A DNA stretch of 64,000 nt, taken from assembly GCF_041734735.1 (NCBI RefSeq), contig NC_134900.1, positions 36,761,800 to 36,825,799 on the forward strand, in the 5' to 3' direction. The stretch is from Babylonia areolata. Lineage: Eukaryota > Mollusca > Gastropoda > Neogastropoda > Buccinidae. This document shows positions 23,901-38,000 of this stretch, one piece after another. Under the pieces are notes generated by a model. The model had not been told where the DNA came from, did no database searches, and worked only from the letters and a program-made list of their open reading frames with translations. The first letter of the stretch is position 1. The number at the start of each line of letters is the position of its first letter. The translations under genes were made by a program, and so were the position numbers.

Positions 23901-26900
23901 GGTCTGCTGCCGCTGTGTCAGGCCTCACGCTGCCACTGTCGTCCTCCTCGATTCTCCCTGTTGTCACACACACACAACACTTATGTTGTCATCATCATCA
24001 TCGTCATCATCATAACGTATGTAACTTCCAGGTCTGCTGCCACTGTCGTCCTCCTCGATTCTCCCTGTTGTCACACACACACAAAACTTATGTTGTCATC
24101 ATCATAACCTATGTAACTTCCAGGTCTGCTGCCGCTGTGTCAGGCCTCATGCTGCCGCTGTCGTCCTCCTCTATTCTCCCTGTTGTCACACACACACAAC
24201 ACTTATATCATTATCATCATCATCATCATAATGTATGTAACTTCAAGATCTGCTGCCACTGTGTCAGGCCTCATGCTGCCGCTGTCGTCCTCCTCTAATC
24301 TCCCTGCTGTCACACACACACACCACTTACGTTGACATCATTGTCATCATCAAAATGTATGTATCTTCAATGTCTGCTGCCACTGTGTTGGGCCTCATGC
24401 TGCCACTGCCGTCCTCCTCGATTCTCTCTGTTGTCATACACACACAACACTTCTATTGTCACCATCATCATCATCACCAACATAATGTACGTTGCATTCA
24501 GATCTGCTGCTGCTGTGTTGGACCTCATGCTGCCGCTGTCATCCTCGATTCTCCTTGTCACACACACACAACACTTACATCATCACCATCATCATCATCG
24601 TCATCATCATCAACATAATGTACATTGCGTTCAGGTCTGCTGCTGCTGTATCGGGCCTCACGCTGCCACTGTCATCCTTCTTGATTCTCTTTGTTGTCAC
24701 ACACAACACTTATATCATCACCATCATCATCATTATCACACATGTATGTCACTTCCAGGTCTGCTGCTGCTGTGTCAGCCCTCACGTTGCCACTGCCATC
24801 TTCTTCAGTTCTTCCTGTTTCTCACACACATGCACAACGCTTATATCATCGCCATCATGTATTTTGTATTTTATATTTCTTTTTATCACAACAGATTTAT
24901 CTGTGTGAAATTCGGGCTGCTCTCCCCAGGGATAGCTCGTCACTATACTACAGCGCCACCCTTTTTTTTTTTTTTCCTGCGTGCAGTTTTATTTGTTTTT
25001 CCTATTGACGTGGATTTTTCTACAGAATTTTGCCAGGAGCAACCCTTTTGTTGCCGTGGGTTCTTTTACGTGCGCTAAGTGCGTGCTGCACACGGGACCT
25101 CGGTTTATCGTCTCATCCGAATGACTAGCGTCCAGACCACCACTCAAGGTCTAGTGGAGGGGGAGAAAATATCGGCGGCTGAGCCGTGATTCAAACCAGC
25201 GTGCTCAGATTCTCTCACTTCCTAGGCGGACGCGTTACCTCTAGGCCATCGTAACAGTAACAACAGTAATAAACACAGTACATGTATACAGCACTTCCAG
25301 GTGTGCTACTGTTTCGTGCCTCACACTATCGCTGTCATCCTCACTGGTCTTCCTGTTGTCATTCTGAAGGGTTATATATAATCATACTAGCACATTCATC
25401 TCATATAGCAATTTTAGCATATCAAAGCTGATAATAACACAGAAGGCTTATGTCGTAAGAAGAAAGAAGAATACAATGATGATGATGATAGTGATACTTC
25501 CACCTCTGTTACAACTACTGCTACTGCTGCTGCTGCTAATACTACTACTATCATTAACACTACATATCAATGTACCTATCTATATTATCTATCTTTATGT
25601 CTATCTCTATCTATCTGCCCATCTGTAAATCTAGAAAGAGAGAGAATGAGAGAGAGAGAGCACATTTGTATCTCGCAGTGTATTAGATGTCAGTCAAAAA
25701 CACGCACAATAGTTTATTATAATAATTGTCACATATTCACACATGTTTGCATACACACACACATCACAAACACACACACACACACGTGTGCAGACACTGT
25801 CACACAAACACGACAAAACACACACAATAAAACACACAAACACATAGAAACAGGAAAGAGCACTTACTCAGGTTACTGCTAGCGACCTGTGCATCATACA
25901 TTCCCTCCACATCAGCCACCTGTACGATCTGAAACACAGGAAACCAACGACTGTAATCACCTTCACTGACAAAGCCACCAACTGATCAACACATACAAAA
26001 TCTGAATGATGTCATATAAATACACATCCCTGATGCTTTCAGAATGGAAAGAAGACACGGAATGTTCATCATCTTGTGGGTCCCTGTATATATACGTTTG
26101 AACATTTTCTTGTATGGTTGTATGCACTGTGCTTATATATATGTATGTGTGTGTGTGTGTGTGTGTGTATGTGTGTGTGTAGTCTGCGAGTTACATTTTG
26201 GTGTGTATAATTATGCAACTTTCATGCAACAGCATAGCAGTTTTCTGGATAGAATGCTTTACAAATACTCATTATTATCATTACTAAAAATTCAAAATTC
26301 AATTTGAATTCATAAAATGAGTGTTTACCCGAGAATTAACCAATGGCTTATTTTGCGGTCTAATGTGCACACACACACACACGTACATGTACAAAAATAT
26401 TCACAGAAGCACACAGACACAGACACAAACACACAGACACACACAAACATGTACACACACACAGGCACACACAAACATGTACACACAAACACACACACGT
26501 ACATGTACAAAAATATTCACAGAAGCACACAGACACAGACACAAACACACAGACACACACACACAGGCACACACAAACATGTACACACACACAGGCACAC
26601 ACAAACATGTACACACACACACACACACACACATCCAAAAAGCTTAAATTTAAAATACCATTGATGTCTGAATTGTATTACTACTGTCCAGTATACATGC
26701 TGACAGCTGTACAATACAGACTGCATTGCCAGCGATGAATGATGGAGTCTTCCGTCGGTCCGACGGATGAGTAGGCAGGCAGGCTTATCTGTCGGTGTGT
26801 GTCCTCATATGGGACAAGAGGCCGATTCTGGATGCGCAGCACTTCCCACAGGTCTTGCAAGGGAAAACGTCTCCAGAAGTTGAGTCCTGCTTCCTTCGCT

Positions 26901-28944
26901 CACGCTTCTCCTTAATGACCAGCGTTCTCTTGTTTTCAAACATCTTTATGCCACTAGAGCACAACACCCTCCAGCGACAGCGGTCAAGGGCATCAGTTTC
27001 CCAGGAAGCGATGTCTATGTCACAGGCTTTGAGGTTTCTCTTCAAGGTGTCCTTGAAGCGCTTGCAGGGTCTTCCAAGTTCACGGTGGCCTTCCTTCAGC
27101 TGGCCATACAAAAGCATCTTCAGGATCCTGCTGTCTGTTATGCGGACAACGTGTCCTGTCCAGTGTAGCTGGCATTGGATCAGCAGGCTTTCGATGCTGG
27201 GCAGGACGCTCCTCTCTAGGACCTGGAGGTTGGAGATCCTGTCTTGCCACTTTATGCCGAGGATCTTTTGTAGGCATCTCTGGTGAAACTGCTCAAGTTG
27301 TTGAACGTGACGGCGATACGTCGTCCATGTTTCACAGCAGTGCACCAAGGTGGTCAGCACAACAGCTCTGCAGGTTTTCATCTTGGTGCTGAGCCTAATG
27401 CCTTTGTTGTTCCACAGCCTGTTGTGAGTCTGCCAAAGGCGGAGCTGGCCTTGGCGATGTGCAGCGTCACTTCTGCATCAAGGGCTCCATTGCTGCATAG
27501 GGTGCTGCCCAGGTAGCAAAACTTGTCGACTGACTTGATCTCTGTGTCATTGATCTTGATTGCAGGTGGGTGGGAGGCACTGGCGTTCTGTGAGCTAGCC
27601 GGTTGGTACATGCCAGCGATGAATATGGATATTCTAATAGACACACAAGTTACACAAGTTTGTCAGTTAAAAAAAAAAAGAAAAGAAAGAAAGAAAAAGA
27701 AAACACAATCTTACCAACTGAGCAAATGTTGTGACTTTCATTCTTTTGAAGAGTTCATTTTTCCTGAACTTGTAATCTGTCAACAAAATTCCATTAATAT
27801 ATATTTATATGATTTTTTGTTGTTGTTTTTTCAAATGGTCTATACACAGCAAGCAACAGATTGGGCCAATAAAAAAACAAAAACAAAAAAACCACAAAAA
27901 ACCAAGAGAACTAACCCACACAAAGGTACCATGACCTTCCGTACCTCAACAGTCGCCTCCCTCATAATCATTTTGGGTTTTGAACTGTCAAATCACACCT
28001 GGATCCACCCCCAACCATGAAAAAAAAAGAAAAAAGAGAAGACAAAACCAAAAAAGTCTTCTTTCAAGAGCCTGTGGCCCTCCCTTCCCACTCCCCTCTC
28101 AGAACTCCACAGAGCTAATCAGCTGTCAGAGATTAACGCGACAGATCAACCTGGTCTCACTTTCCTGTTGACGTTATGATAATGCCCGCTATATCACTCC
28201 CTCCCCGACCCTTACCCACTCCCCCCTCCCTCCTATCCCCCCCACACCCCCCCCTCCCACACACACACACACACCCATTTCCCCAGAAACAAGAGACCAA
28301 CCAAACTCCTGTAGTGCAGACAAGCCCTCTGGATAAACACAATGCGATACTGAACGGCCCTGAACACAGATCAAAGCTGTCTGACTCGTGTGCCTGACAA
28401 CACATCCAGTGTATTATCCAAATGGTGTTGATGCAGTGTTTGAACCATTCAAAACAATCAACAATCAATCTGCTATCACTCTTAGTTGATGATAACTGCA
28501 CCAGGCCCAAACTCAGGCCAAAAGGTAAACCCAGACTAGCACCAACAAAGTATGTACACGTGTATGATATGGAACACCGGCCTAGTGGTAATGTGCCCGA
28601 CTAGGAAGTGGGTGCCGCACCCACGGGTTCAAATTCCAGAACGTATGGACCACGATTTTTAACCCACCCTTCACTAGACCTTGATTGGTGGTTTGGGTGC
28701 TAGTGTTTCAGATGAGATTATAAACCATGGTACTGTGTGCAGCATGCACTTCATGCACGTAGAAGAACCCACGGCAACAAAAGGGCTGTCCCTTGCAAAA
28801 TTCTGCGGGAAAATCCAAATACATATACAAATAAAAAAAAAAAGAAAAAAAAAGGGGGTGGCACTGCACTGTAGCAACATGCTCAATACTGGTAGAACAA
28901 CCTGAATTTCACACAGATAAATCTGATGTGACAATATACATAAT

Positions 28945-28984
<40 letters not shown>

Positions 28985-29011
28985 TGTGTATACACACATA
29001 TATAGAGAGAG

Positions 29012-29042
<31 letters not shown>

Positions 29043-32000
29043 TGGCATTCTTGTGTTCTTCACATCCTCATCCCCCCCTCTCCCTTGAAGATAACAAAAC
29101 CAGTGACAAAAATTACAGAATAAGAAATATAATGTAAGCAATATGATCACCATAAACCATCACCACTACGTAAGTCATCAACTGTTCCACCATGCACAAC
29201 AACGGATGGAGAGGTGTCTGAGTCGTGAGTGATGTGACACTGTTTTTCAAATAGTATTTTTAACGAGTTTGCATCTTAACTTTTTTTTTTTGTCTATAAT
29301 ATATTCCTGTGTGTTGTTCTTCTTCCATGTCTGAAGGCTGCAGCTCCCACTTTCACTTGTATGTACATGAAAGGGCTTTTGTATTTGTATTTGTATTTCT
29401 TTTTATCACAACAGATTTCTTTGTGTGAAATTCGGGCCGCTCTCCCCCAAGGTGAGTGTGTCACTACACTACAGCACCACCCATTTTTTTGGTATTTTTT
29501 TCCTGCATGCAGTTTTTATTTGTTTTTCCTATCCAAGTGGATTTTTCAACAGAATTGTTGTTGCTGTGGGTTCTTTTATGTGCGCTAAGTGCATCCTGCA
29601 CATGGGACCTGGGTTTATCATCTCATCCAAATGACTAGCGTCAAGACCACCACTGTCTAGTGGAGGGGGAGAAAATATTGGCGGCTGAGCCATGATTCAA
29701 ACCAGCGCGCTAAGATTCTCTTGCTTCCTAGGCGGACTCGTTACCTCTTGGCCATCACTCCACATGTATGACCGTTTTTACCATGCCATGTAGGCAGCCA
29801 TACTCCATTTTCAAAGGGAGCACATGCTGGGTATCTTCTTTTTTCCATAACCCACTGAATGCTGACATGGATTACTGGATCTTTAACGTGCATATCTGAC
29901 CTTCTGCTTGCGTATACACGCAAAGGGGGTTCAGGCACTAGCAGGTCTACATATATGTTGACCTGGGAGATCGGAAAAATCTGCACCCTTTACCCACCAC
30001 GCAAGGTTACCGAGATTTGAACCCGGGACCCTCAGATTGAACGCTTTAACCATTCGGCTATTGCGCCCGTCATGTGTCTTGTTCATTCTAGATGTACTGT
30101 TAATCAAGTGTGCTTGGAGCCGCAAAGAGGTATATAAATGCACACTACTATCAATTTATTAATAAACAACAATAAGAACAAAAGCAACAATAACTTGAAT
30201 GATAATAACAACAAAGAGGAGAAGGAGGGGGAGAAGGAGAAGAAGAAGAAAGAACAAAAAATTATGAAAGAAAGAAAAAAAAACAGCAAAGAGAAAAAAA
30301 CACACGGTACAATGATAATTTACAAAGGATTTAATGTGCTACAAACACTATCAGTTGAAACCTGAACACCCTTCCCCCTGCACTACAAAAAGCAAAAAGC
30401 GCACACTACAGGTACCTTTGACAGACCACCCCAGAATGTTTCTCAAGGACCGCCGATCTTCGTGGAATAGTCTGGGTCTGGGCCTACTGTCTCTTCTGGG
30501 GGTGAGGGAGAAACTGAGATTGTGTGCAGGTGATCCCCCCTTCTTGGGCATCCTGGTTAATGCTCAGCCTCCGCTTCTACTCTCTTGGTTTCTGTTTGTC
30601 CCTTTTGTTTTCCCAGCATATAACAGATCTTCACATTCAACTTCCAAGTTCTAATACTATGTGTTCTGATTAGTCCTTTCACTTTTTGTTGTGTACAATG
30701 TATCTTCTACAGATTAGCTCACTTTCTTGTCATCACAAAACTAACAACCTATTTTCTGAGGAAAGAAAAATCTTTAAGTTTTTACGGATGATTCAGTAGC
30801 TCCAACTTTTATTGTATTATTTTTCAATGAAAGAAAATTAATGTGTTTTAGGGGGTTTTCTAACCTAATGGTTCAGTTGCTTGAAGTTTTCTATGACATA
30901 TATTTTCTTGAGAGACAGTTGGAGACAGGTGCAGTGCTGGTTATAACCAATGGTGTGCAGATGAAATCTATGCTCTCATGTTTCTGTTTATGATGCAGAT
31001 ATCTAAAAACAATTTCACTGATTTTGCAGTATCTGACAACACACACAAACACACACACACATAACGTTTCCATTTTCCCTAGCGTTGTCTCTCCCTATTC
31101 ACCCTCCACACATACACACACTTTTACCCCTCCCCCTCCCACAACACCTACCCCCACGTTTTTTTTGTTTGTATTTTTTTTCTCATCTAATATCACTTAA
31201 GTTGAAAGACGTTAAACTGTAGACAACAACAACACACACACCCACCCACACACACACACAGTTTCATGTTTTACAACCAGAAATTCTATTTTACGAAGAT
31301 GGACTTTTCTCTTTGCTCCTAAAGATCTTGTAAGCTAACTACAAAGTTTATCATGTGAAATGATACACAACCATTCCCAAAACGTAAAAGAAAAAACCCC
31401 AAAAAACATGAAGCCACCACAACAGGAAAACAAAAAAAAGGCTTGAAGCTGAATTGAAGCCAGCCACTGTTGCCTCTAGAATTCCATGAAAGAAAGCTGT
31501 CGTGTCAACAACCTGCAGTTATAAACACACATATGAAAGCCACAAGCACAAGAGAAAAGACACAATTCCAATGAAGTGCCAACACTTTTTTTTTTTTTTT
31601 TGTGGGTCTCCCCTGCCTTCCTGCTGGGTGAAGTATTCTGAATGGCGTAAATTATCCAGTAGGGTTACGGCGGATCATGTTTCAACTACATCATGTCTCG
31701 CTCCTACCTGTGCAATTAGTGGCACTCTTCCCAGCTGGAAATCCACAAAGGATCATCACTGCCTACATATACATTAAAACACATTTTTTTCAATAGGGCT
31801 GGAAAAACATGAGCAGATTCTATGAAAAACATGGACATGAACATTTATTCTTGTTCTTTTTCTTATGAAAACTTTCATACTTTGAAACCTTCACTAATTA
31901 GATATTGAAAATCAAAATGCCATGCCTGATCCCAGTCTTCAAAACAGTTCATAATAAATTATAATGCCATCCAAAGGAACAGGCCTTCAGAGAAAACAGT

Positions 32001-35000
32001 TAAATAAAAAATATATTAAAAAACAAGCAAACAAACAAACCCATGATATAAATCGAAAGAGGATTTACTTTTTCTTTCTTTCTTTTTTTTTTTGTAAACC
32101 TTTTATTACACAATGAAGTGTCTATTAATTTGGGTTTGAATGATTGCCCATGCCCTGAAATCCCAATCCTCTGAGGACTTCAAAATAATACCATCCGCAT
32201 GAACAAGCCTTCAGATAAACGTAACGCATCAACTAAATCATACGAAGTTCACCACACACACACACAAAAAACCCATGAAGGAATCTAGGATTCACTGTCA
32301 CTTAAGTCTAACACAAACGAAATAAAATTTTAAAAAAAACAAAAAAAAACGTAAAAACTATCACCAAAATCAATTCATTTCTGTTCATTCCCTCCTCTAT
32401 CTTCTTCCCTCTTGAGAAACAAATTATTCCACTTATTTTCTTTCTTTATTTTTTTTTAAATTTCATGAGGTACTGTGCAATACATTTTTACTGCACTGTA
32501 ATGACATATCTACATTTCAGTTTCATATATACACTTCCTTACACTGCTTCGTTATGAATTTATGTAGTTTCACCCCTTCTCCTTTCTCGTACTATGCCTT
32601 CTCCTCCTCTTCTGCTTCACTATAATCTAAAATATATATGTCTCTTCATCCACAGAATCTTTGGTCTAAATGGACCACAAAGCTTTTCACCAAAGTGACG
32701 GTATTACTTTATCAGTCCCACAACCAGCAGCAAACGTTTTGGTTCTTTTGTTAAATTTGGGGCCATTTTAGGTAGCCACACGGGCGTGGTTTTCCCCGGG
32801 CCCCCAAAACCCAATTTTGGGAACAAAAACACAGGAAATTGGTGTGTGTGTGTGGGTGTGTGGGGTTTTGTGGGGGGGTGGGTGGGGGTGGGGTTAGCCC
32901 CACAGTGGGTGTTACTGTTATCTAAAAAAAAAACAGCCATTCAGGGTGTCAGATCCCAAACACAAAGAATCCCAAAGGCGCGTTTAACACCACACCCCAG
33001 CACACACATGCATGCATGTTTGGGAACACTTTAAACAGGCCCGAAAACCAAACACACAAAAATTATTAGGTGGGGGCCCAGGAAAATTTTTTAATATTCT
33101 TTCCCAATGACTGAAATTTGTTTTTTGGCAAACAAAAAAGACAATATAAAAAAAACACAAAAAAAAGAAAGTGAATATCTTGCTGGTTTTTAAGTATTCC
33201 TTTTTAAAGTTTGTGACTTTGGTACTGCTGTTGGGTATTTAAATATTTTAATTTTTCACAGTCATACTGAAATTCCATGATGAACTGTTAGAAAACTCAT
33301 TAACTTCTAAAAACCTTTATGAGAATCAAAATTGCACAAGAAAAAAATAACACTTCAGCACCCAAAAAATTGGAAAATATGCCGGGTAAAATTTGGGGGA
33401 AAATTTGAAATCAAGACATGTCAATCTGAAACAGAATACCCCAACATAAAGGGTTCTACAGCACTAAAAAGGAAAAAAACAGCTGCATTTAAATAATAAA
33501 TTTTCTTGCAAATCCCTCCAAAAAGTGCACTAAATTTTTTTTGGGCCCGGATAATTTCCTGAATTTTAAGTTAAAGCCCTCAAATTTTGAAAAATCTTAA
33601 ATTTTGACCAGCGGAAAAAAAAAATGGTTTAAATTGGGGTACCCATGCTGCAAAGATAATTTTTCGAAACCCTGTCAAAAGGGGCCCGGGGGGAAATTTT
33701 GGTTGTATTAAGTAAAAAAGGGTAGCTTTAAAAAAAAAATTAAAAAACCATTTTAAAAAACCTTTCATTAAATTTTGGCAAAAAAGGGAATAAACCCCCC
33801 TTTTTCCCCTCAAAAATTAAGGGTGCATGTTGTGGTGAAACTTTTTCCCCAAAAATTTTGTTTTTTGAAAAAATATTGAAGTTACACCACAAAAAGTTCC
33901 CATTTGGTTTGGCTGATCAGTTTTTGCAAAATAACTGAAAAAATTTTTTTTTAAAAAAAATGCAATTAACATTGTACAGAATGGGTGGGGTTGAGGGGGG
34001 GCATTCCCCCCAAAAAAGGGTTTTCCAAAAAGGGGGAGAAAAATATTATTTAAAAAGTTGCAAAAGGAAAAAATGACGATAAAAAGAATCTGTTTTTTTT
34101 TCCCAGCTCTCAACTTTTTCTTCCACCATAAAACCCAGTCAGGCATTTCATTGAAGAAAAACCCACAATAAAAAAGATAAAAAAGGTGGTTTGATGCATC
34201 TTTTTTTCTTCCCCCAAAATGGCTTTTTGATTCACAAGAGAAAAAAAGGCACACAAAAAAATATTTTTTTTTGGCAATCACGGGTTTTCCCCGGGCATCA
34301 GAAATTTCCCATTTGCTCGACCTGACGGGCCCATACTGTTTTTTGGTTTCAATAAAAGGTTTCCCATGCCCTCCCAAATGAAAGCCCTTTCGGGAAACTT
34401 TTTAGTTTACACAATCAGCCAAAAAAAGAAGAAAATTTAAATAAAAAATTTAAAAACATAAAACCAAAAACCCGACTCCCCTTTTAATATATTTTTAAGG
34501 ATTTTTAATTTCTGTTTTTTTGAGGGGGGAGGAAAAACTGTGATAAAGAATTTTTAAAAATGGCTTTACTGACAGGTAAGTATGATTCAAAAAGAAAACA
34601 AAAAATTCCTGCACTGAACTTTTTTGGCTGCTTTTCCTTTCACACAAAAACTCAAATTTGGCAGCAAAAACTTATGCTTTGGCAACTGAGGCTAAAGGGG
34701 GGTTTTTTTTTGGGGGTTTTTCTGTCCCCCCCATTGCTGACAAGGTTTTTTGAATCACTGAACTGTTCAACTTAGTGTGTTTTTGCTTCGATTATTTACT
34801 AAAATATTTCCACTTGGGGAAAAACTACATTTCATGTTGAGATGAATGTATTATAAGCCCTTAGGTTTTTAATGATTATAAAAAATTGAAATTTTTTATG
34901 TTTAAATAAAACATCATAATTAGTTCTTATTTTTTGAAAAATTTTTTTTGTTACTCCCTTTATTTGTGTGGTATGTAAAGAAGCAGTTTAGAAAATTTTA

Positions 35001-38000
35001 AATAAAAATTATCAAAGTGAATATTTATTCACAATGTGCAGGGTTTTTTGGGGCATTTTTCTTTTCATGAAAGGGGGGAATTTTGTATTATACCCCAATT
35101 TTGGTGTTTAAATATACTTCCCTTGTCAAACTGATGCAAATTTGGCCTTTGGTTTGCCCCTTTTTGGCCCAAAATTTTTCGCGCGGCTAAAAAGGGGAAA
35201 AAACCCCCCCTCCTTAGTCGGGCCCCCGCCCCTAGCCAATCAAACCCCTTTTTAACAGCTATAACACTAAATCATTCCGTGGCCTGAAAAAAAAATTGCC
35301 CCATGAAACCACGGGGGAGCGCGGGGCCCGGGGCAGGAAATTGGTTTGAAAAAAGGTAGTATATGTAAACACCAAACATGGGGTTAATACAAATCCTCCT
35401 TTTGGTGTCATATACTGTACCTTTCAAACTGAATTTCAAAATTTAAAAAAATGGAGGAGGGCAACGCCTACTGGTTGTATGGGGGGCCCTTTTAAAGGGG
35501 AAAAGGCAATGTTGGGCCGGGGACAAAGGAAAACCCCCTTGGGAACCGGGCCCCTGGGCCTAGGAAAACCCCCGGGGGTAGAAGTTGAAAAAAAAAAGGG
35601 GTTTTTTCAGCCCCCAGAAGGCTTCCTCCCAAAACAAGGGTGCAGAGGGAAACCGGGGGGTGGGAAAAACCGGGGTAGCTATGGCCCGCACTTGTGTGTT
35701 CTGGGGTTAAGACAACTGTAACCTTGTGGGGCCTAAGGTTTGGGTTACGAAGGGCTTTGGGGAAAACCCTGGGAAAAGGTTTCCGGCGCGATGGTTTTTT
35801 TTAAAGCCAATTTTGGGGGGGGGGTGGAAGGGAAAGGGGCCCTGAAAGAAAGCCTTAAAGGGGAGATCTATCCCAATAATATTTTGAGACAGAAAAGGGC
35901 AAATGCCCCATCTTTTAAACCCTCTGGGGGGAATATCAACCCAAAAGGGCGACCCTAGGAGGGGGAAGGGACCCCGGGGGCTTGGTTTTTAGCCAAAAAA
36001 CTTGGAAAGGGAAAGGGAAAGTGGGTGGAACCCCTCTTTTGTGGGAAAGCTGTCTTTGGAAAACCCCAAAACCCTGAATTCACTTCTACGGGCGGCCCGG
36101 GCCATCAAAAGAAGGAAATGGGCCTTGGGGGGGAGCAGGTCAAAAGGGGTTTGTCCCCCAAAGGGTCAAAGGGCCCGTTTTCGGTGAAAATCCACAACCC
36201 GGAAATAAATCCCAGAGGGGGGCACTCTTCTGGGATTCCCGGGGTTTTCCCCAAAAGAGGCGCCCCTAGCCCCTTTTCTTTAGCAGGAAATCAGCTTCAA
36301 AAGCGGGGGAAAACCCAGTGCTTGGGTGTGGGAAAAAATGGCAGCCCGGACCCCCTCACAGAAATACAAAAAGGGTTTAGAACCCAGGACGAGAGCCAGA
36401 AAATTGGCCAGCTTTCATGCTCGTGGGTTTTGGGGGGAAGTTTGAGTGCACCAACGCAGCCCTTTTTTCCTATACAAAGCTCCCTTCCCCCCCCCTGGGT
36501 TTGGCGACTATGGAGAGGAGGTTTGGGGGGAGGACCCCCCTCGGTCCCCGCGGCCGACACGAGGCTGAAAAAGAGGGGTTGGGAGCTTCAAATGGCGTTT
36601 CTGGGCGTTCCCCCCCGCACCCGCAGCCACGCGTGCAGGTGGGCATTTTGGAAGGTTGGATTAGAATTCCCGAACAGGCCTTTCCCCAGCGGGTAGGTTT
36701 GGATTCCAGTTTTCCGGGGGGGAAAAATGTGGGTTTGGGGGTGAAGGACCGGGGGAAACCCGGGGGTGGGCTGGCCCTTTTGGGGCAATGAGGGGCATTT
36801 CGGGGTTAACCCTGGCCCTTTGGGATACACCTTGGACAGAATTGGGGAAAAGGGGGGAAAAGCTAGGCGATCAGACTGCCCAGTCTAGAGAGAGGGGCAT
36901 CAAATGCCCATGCTTCTGGGTCGGGCCCACCGGAGGGGACGTAATTTGGGGGGTCTCTTGCTGAAAACCCTTTTCGGGAAACAGGTCCACCTTCCGGGCC
37001 GGGAAACCCCTGTTCCCCCAAACCCCCTTTAGGGTGCCTTGGCCCGGTTCCCCTCTGTGGGTATGACACCTTGGAACCCGGTGAAGATCTGCCAAAAAAG
37101 TTGTCTTTCCCCGCCCTTTTTTCTCCTGAAATGCAATGGGCCCCTTTCGTGGCACCAAAAAAGGAGGGGTTTTTGGGCCCCCCAGGAAAAGAGGGGCAGC
37201 CCAGTGGGGACTCCCCCCCCTTTGTTCACGTAAAAAAGCGGGTTTTGTAAATTTTCCCTGAACAAGCGGTGGTCTTGCCCTTGGGGTCCACCCTGAAGGG
37301 GCTTGGAGGACCCCCGCGAACTGCCTCCAGTTCCAGAAAAATTGTGTGGGTAGGCCTCCCCGGGGGAAACCCAAATCCCCCCGCAAAGGAGTGAGTCCCT
37401 GTGGGCCCCCCGCCCCGGGAGGGGGGTCGTAATATGCCCCCCCCTGAAGGTTGGTTGGGGGAAAAGGGGCCCCCCCGTGTCAAAAAAAAGGGGGGGGTGG
37501 TTAAACCCCCTTGATGTCACCTCGGGAACCACTCGGCCCCAGAATTCAGGGGGGGGATCCCTTGGCGGGGTGCTTTTGGGGGCCAACCCAAACCTGAGTG
37601 CCCTTGAAAAAGGGCCTTGAGAAACCCCGCCAAGGGGGAAGGCGCCAAAGGACTCCCTTTATTTCCCAGGAGAGCAAATTTTTCCAAACTGTTGCTTGGG
37701 AGGGAAAGGCGCAAGTGGTTGAGGAGGCCCGTCAACCCCTCCCCCCCCCCATTTGGGGTCGGAGAGACTACATAGGACCGGTGTCGAACTAAACCCTAAG
37801 AAGTCGGGAAGGGGCGGCTCGGGGAAAAGTGCCAATTTTTTGGGTTGTGATTTAAGCCCCGTTGGGACAAAGGTAAGAAGTTTTGGCTGTATGACTCTGG
37901 ACAGGGCGTGCTGGGCCAAATGAGGCCCGGCCCCGGGAACAAAAAGCCCGGTGGACTCCCGACCCGGCGTTTTACACCAAATTCCCCCCACCCCCTTGGG

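Noticed and set aside
26325-26726. Cys/Val- and Thr/His-rich open frames in TG/CA tracts (also at 20.9, 21.3, 47.5, 51.0, 52.2 and 60.6 kb)
   Set aside because: Translated microsatellites; no start context, no conservation.
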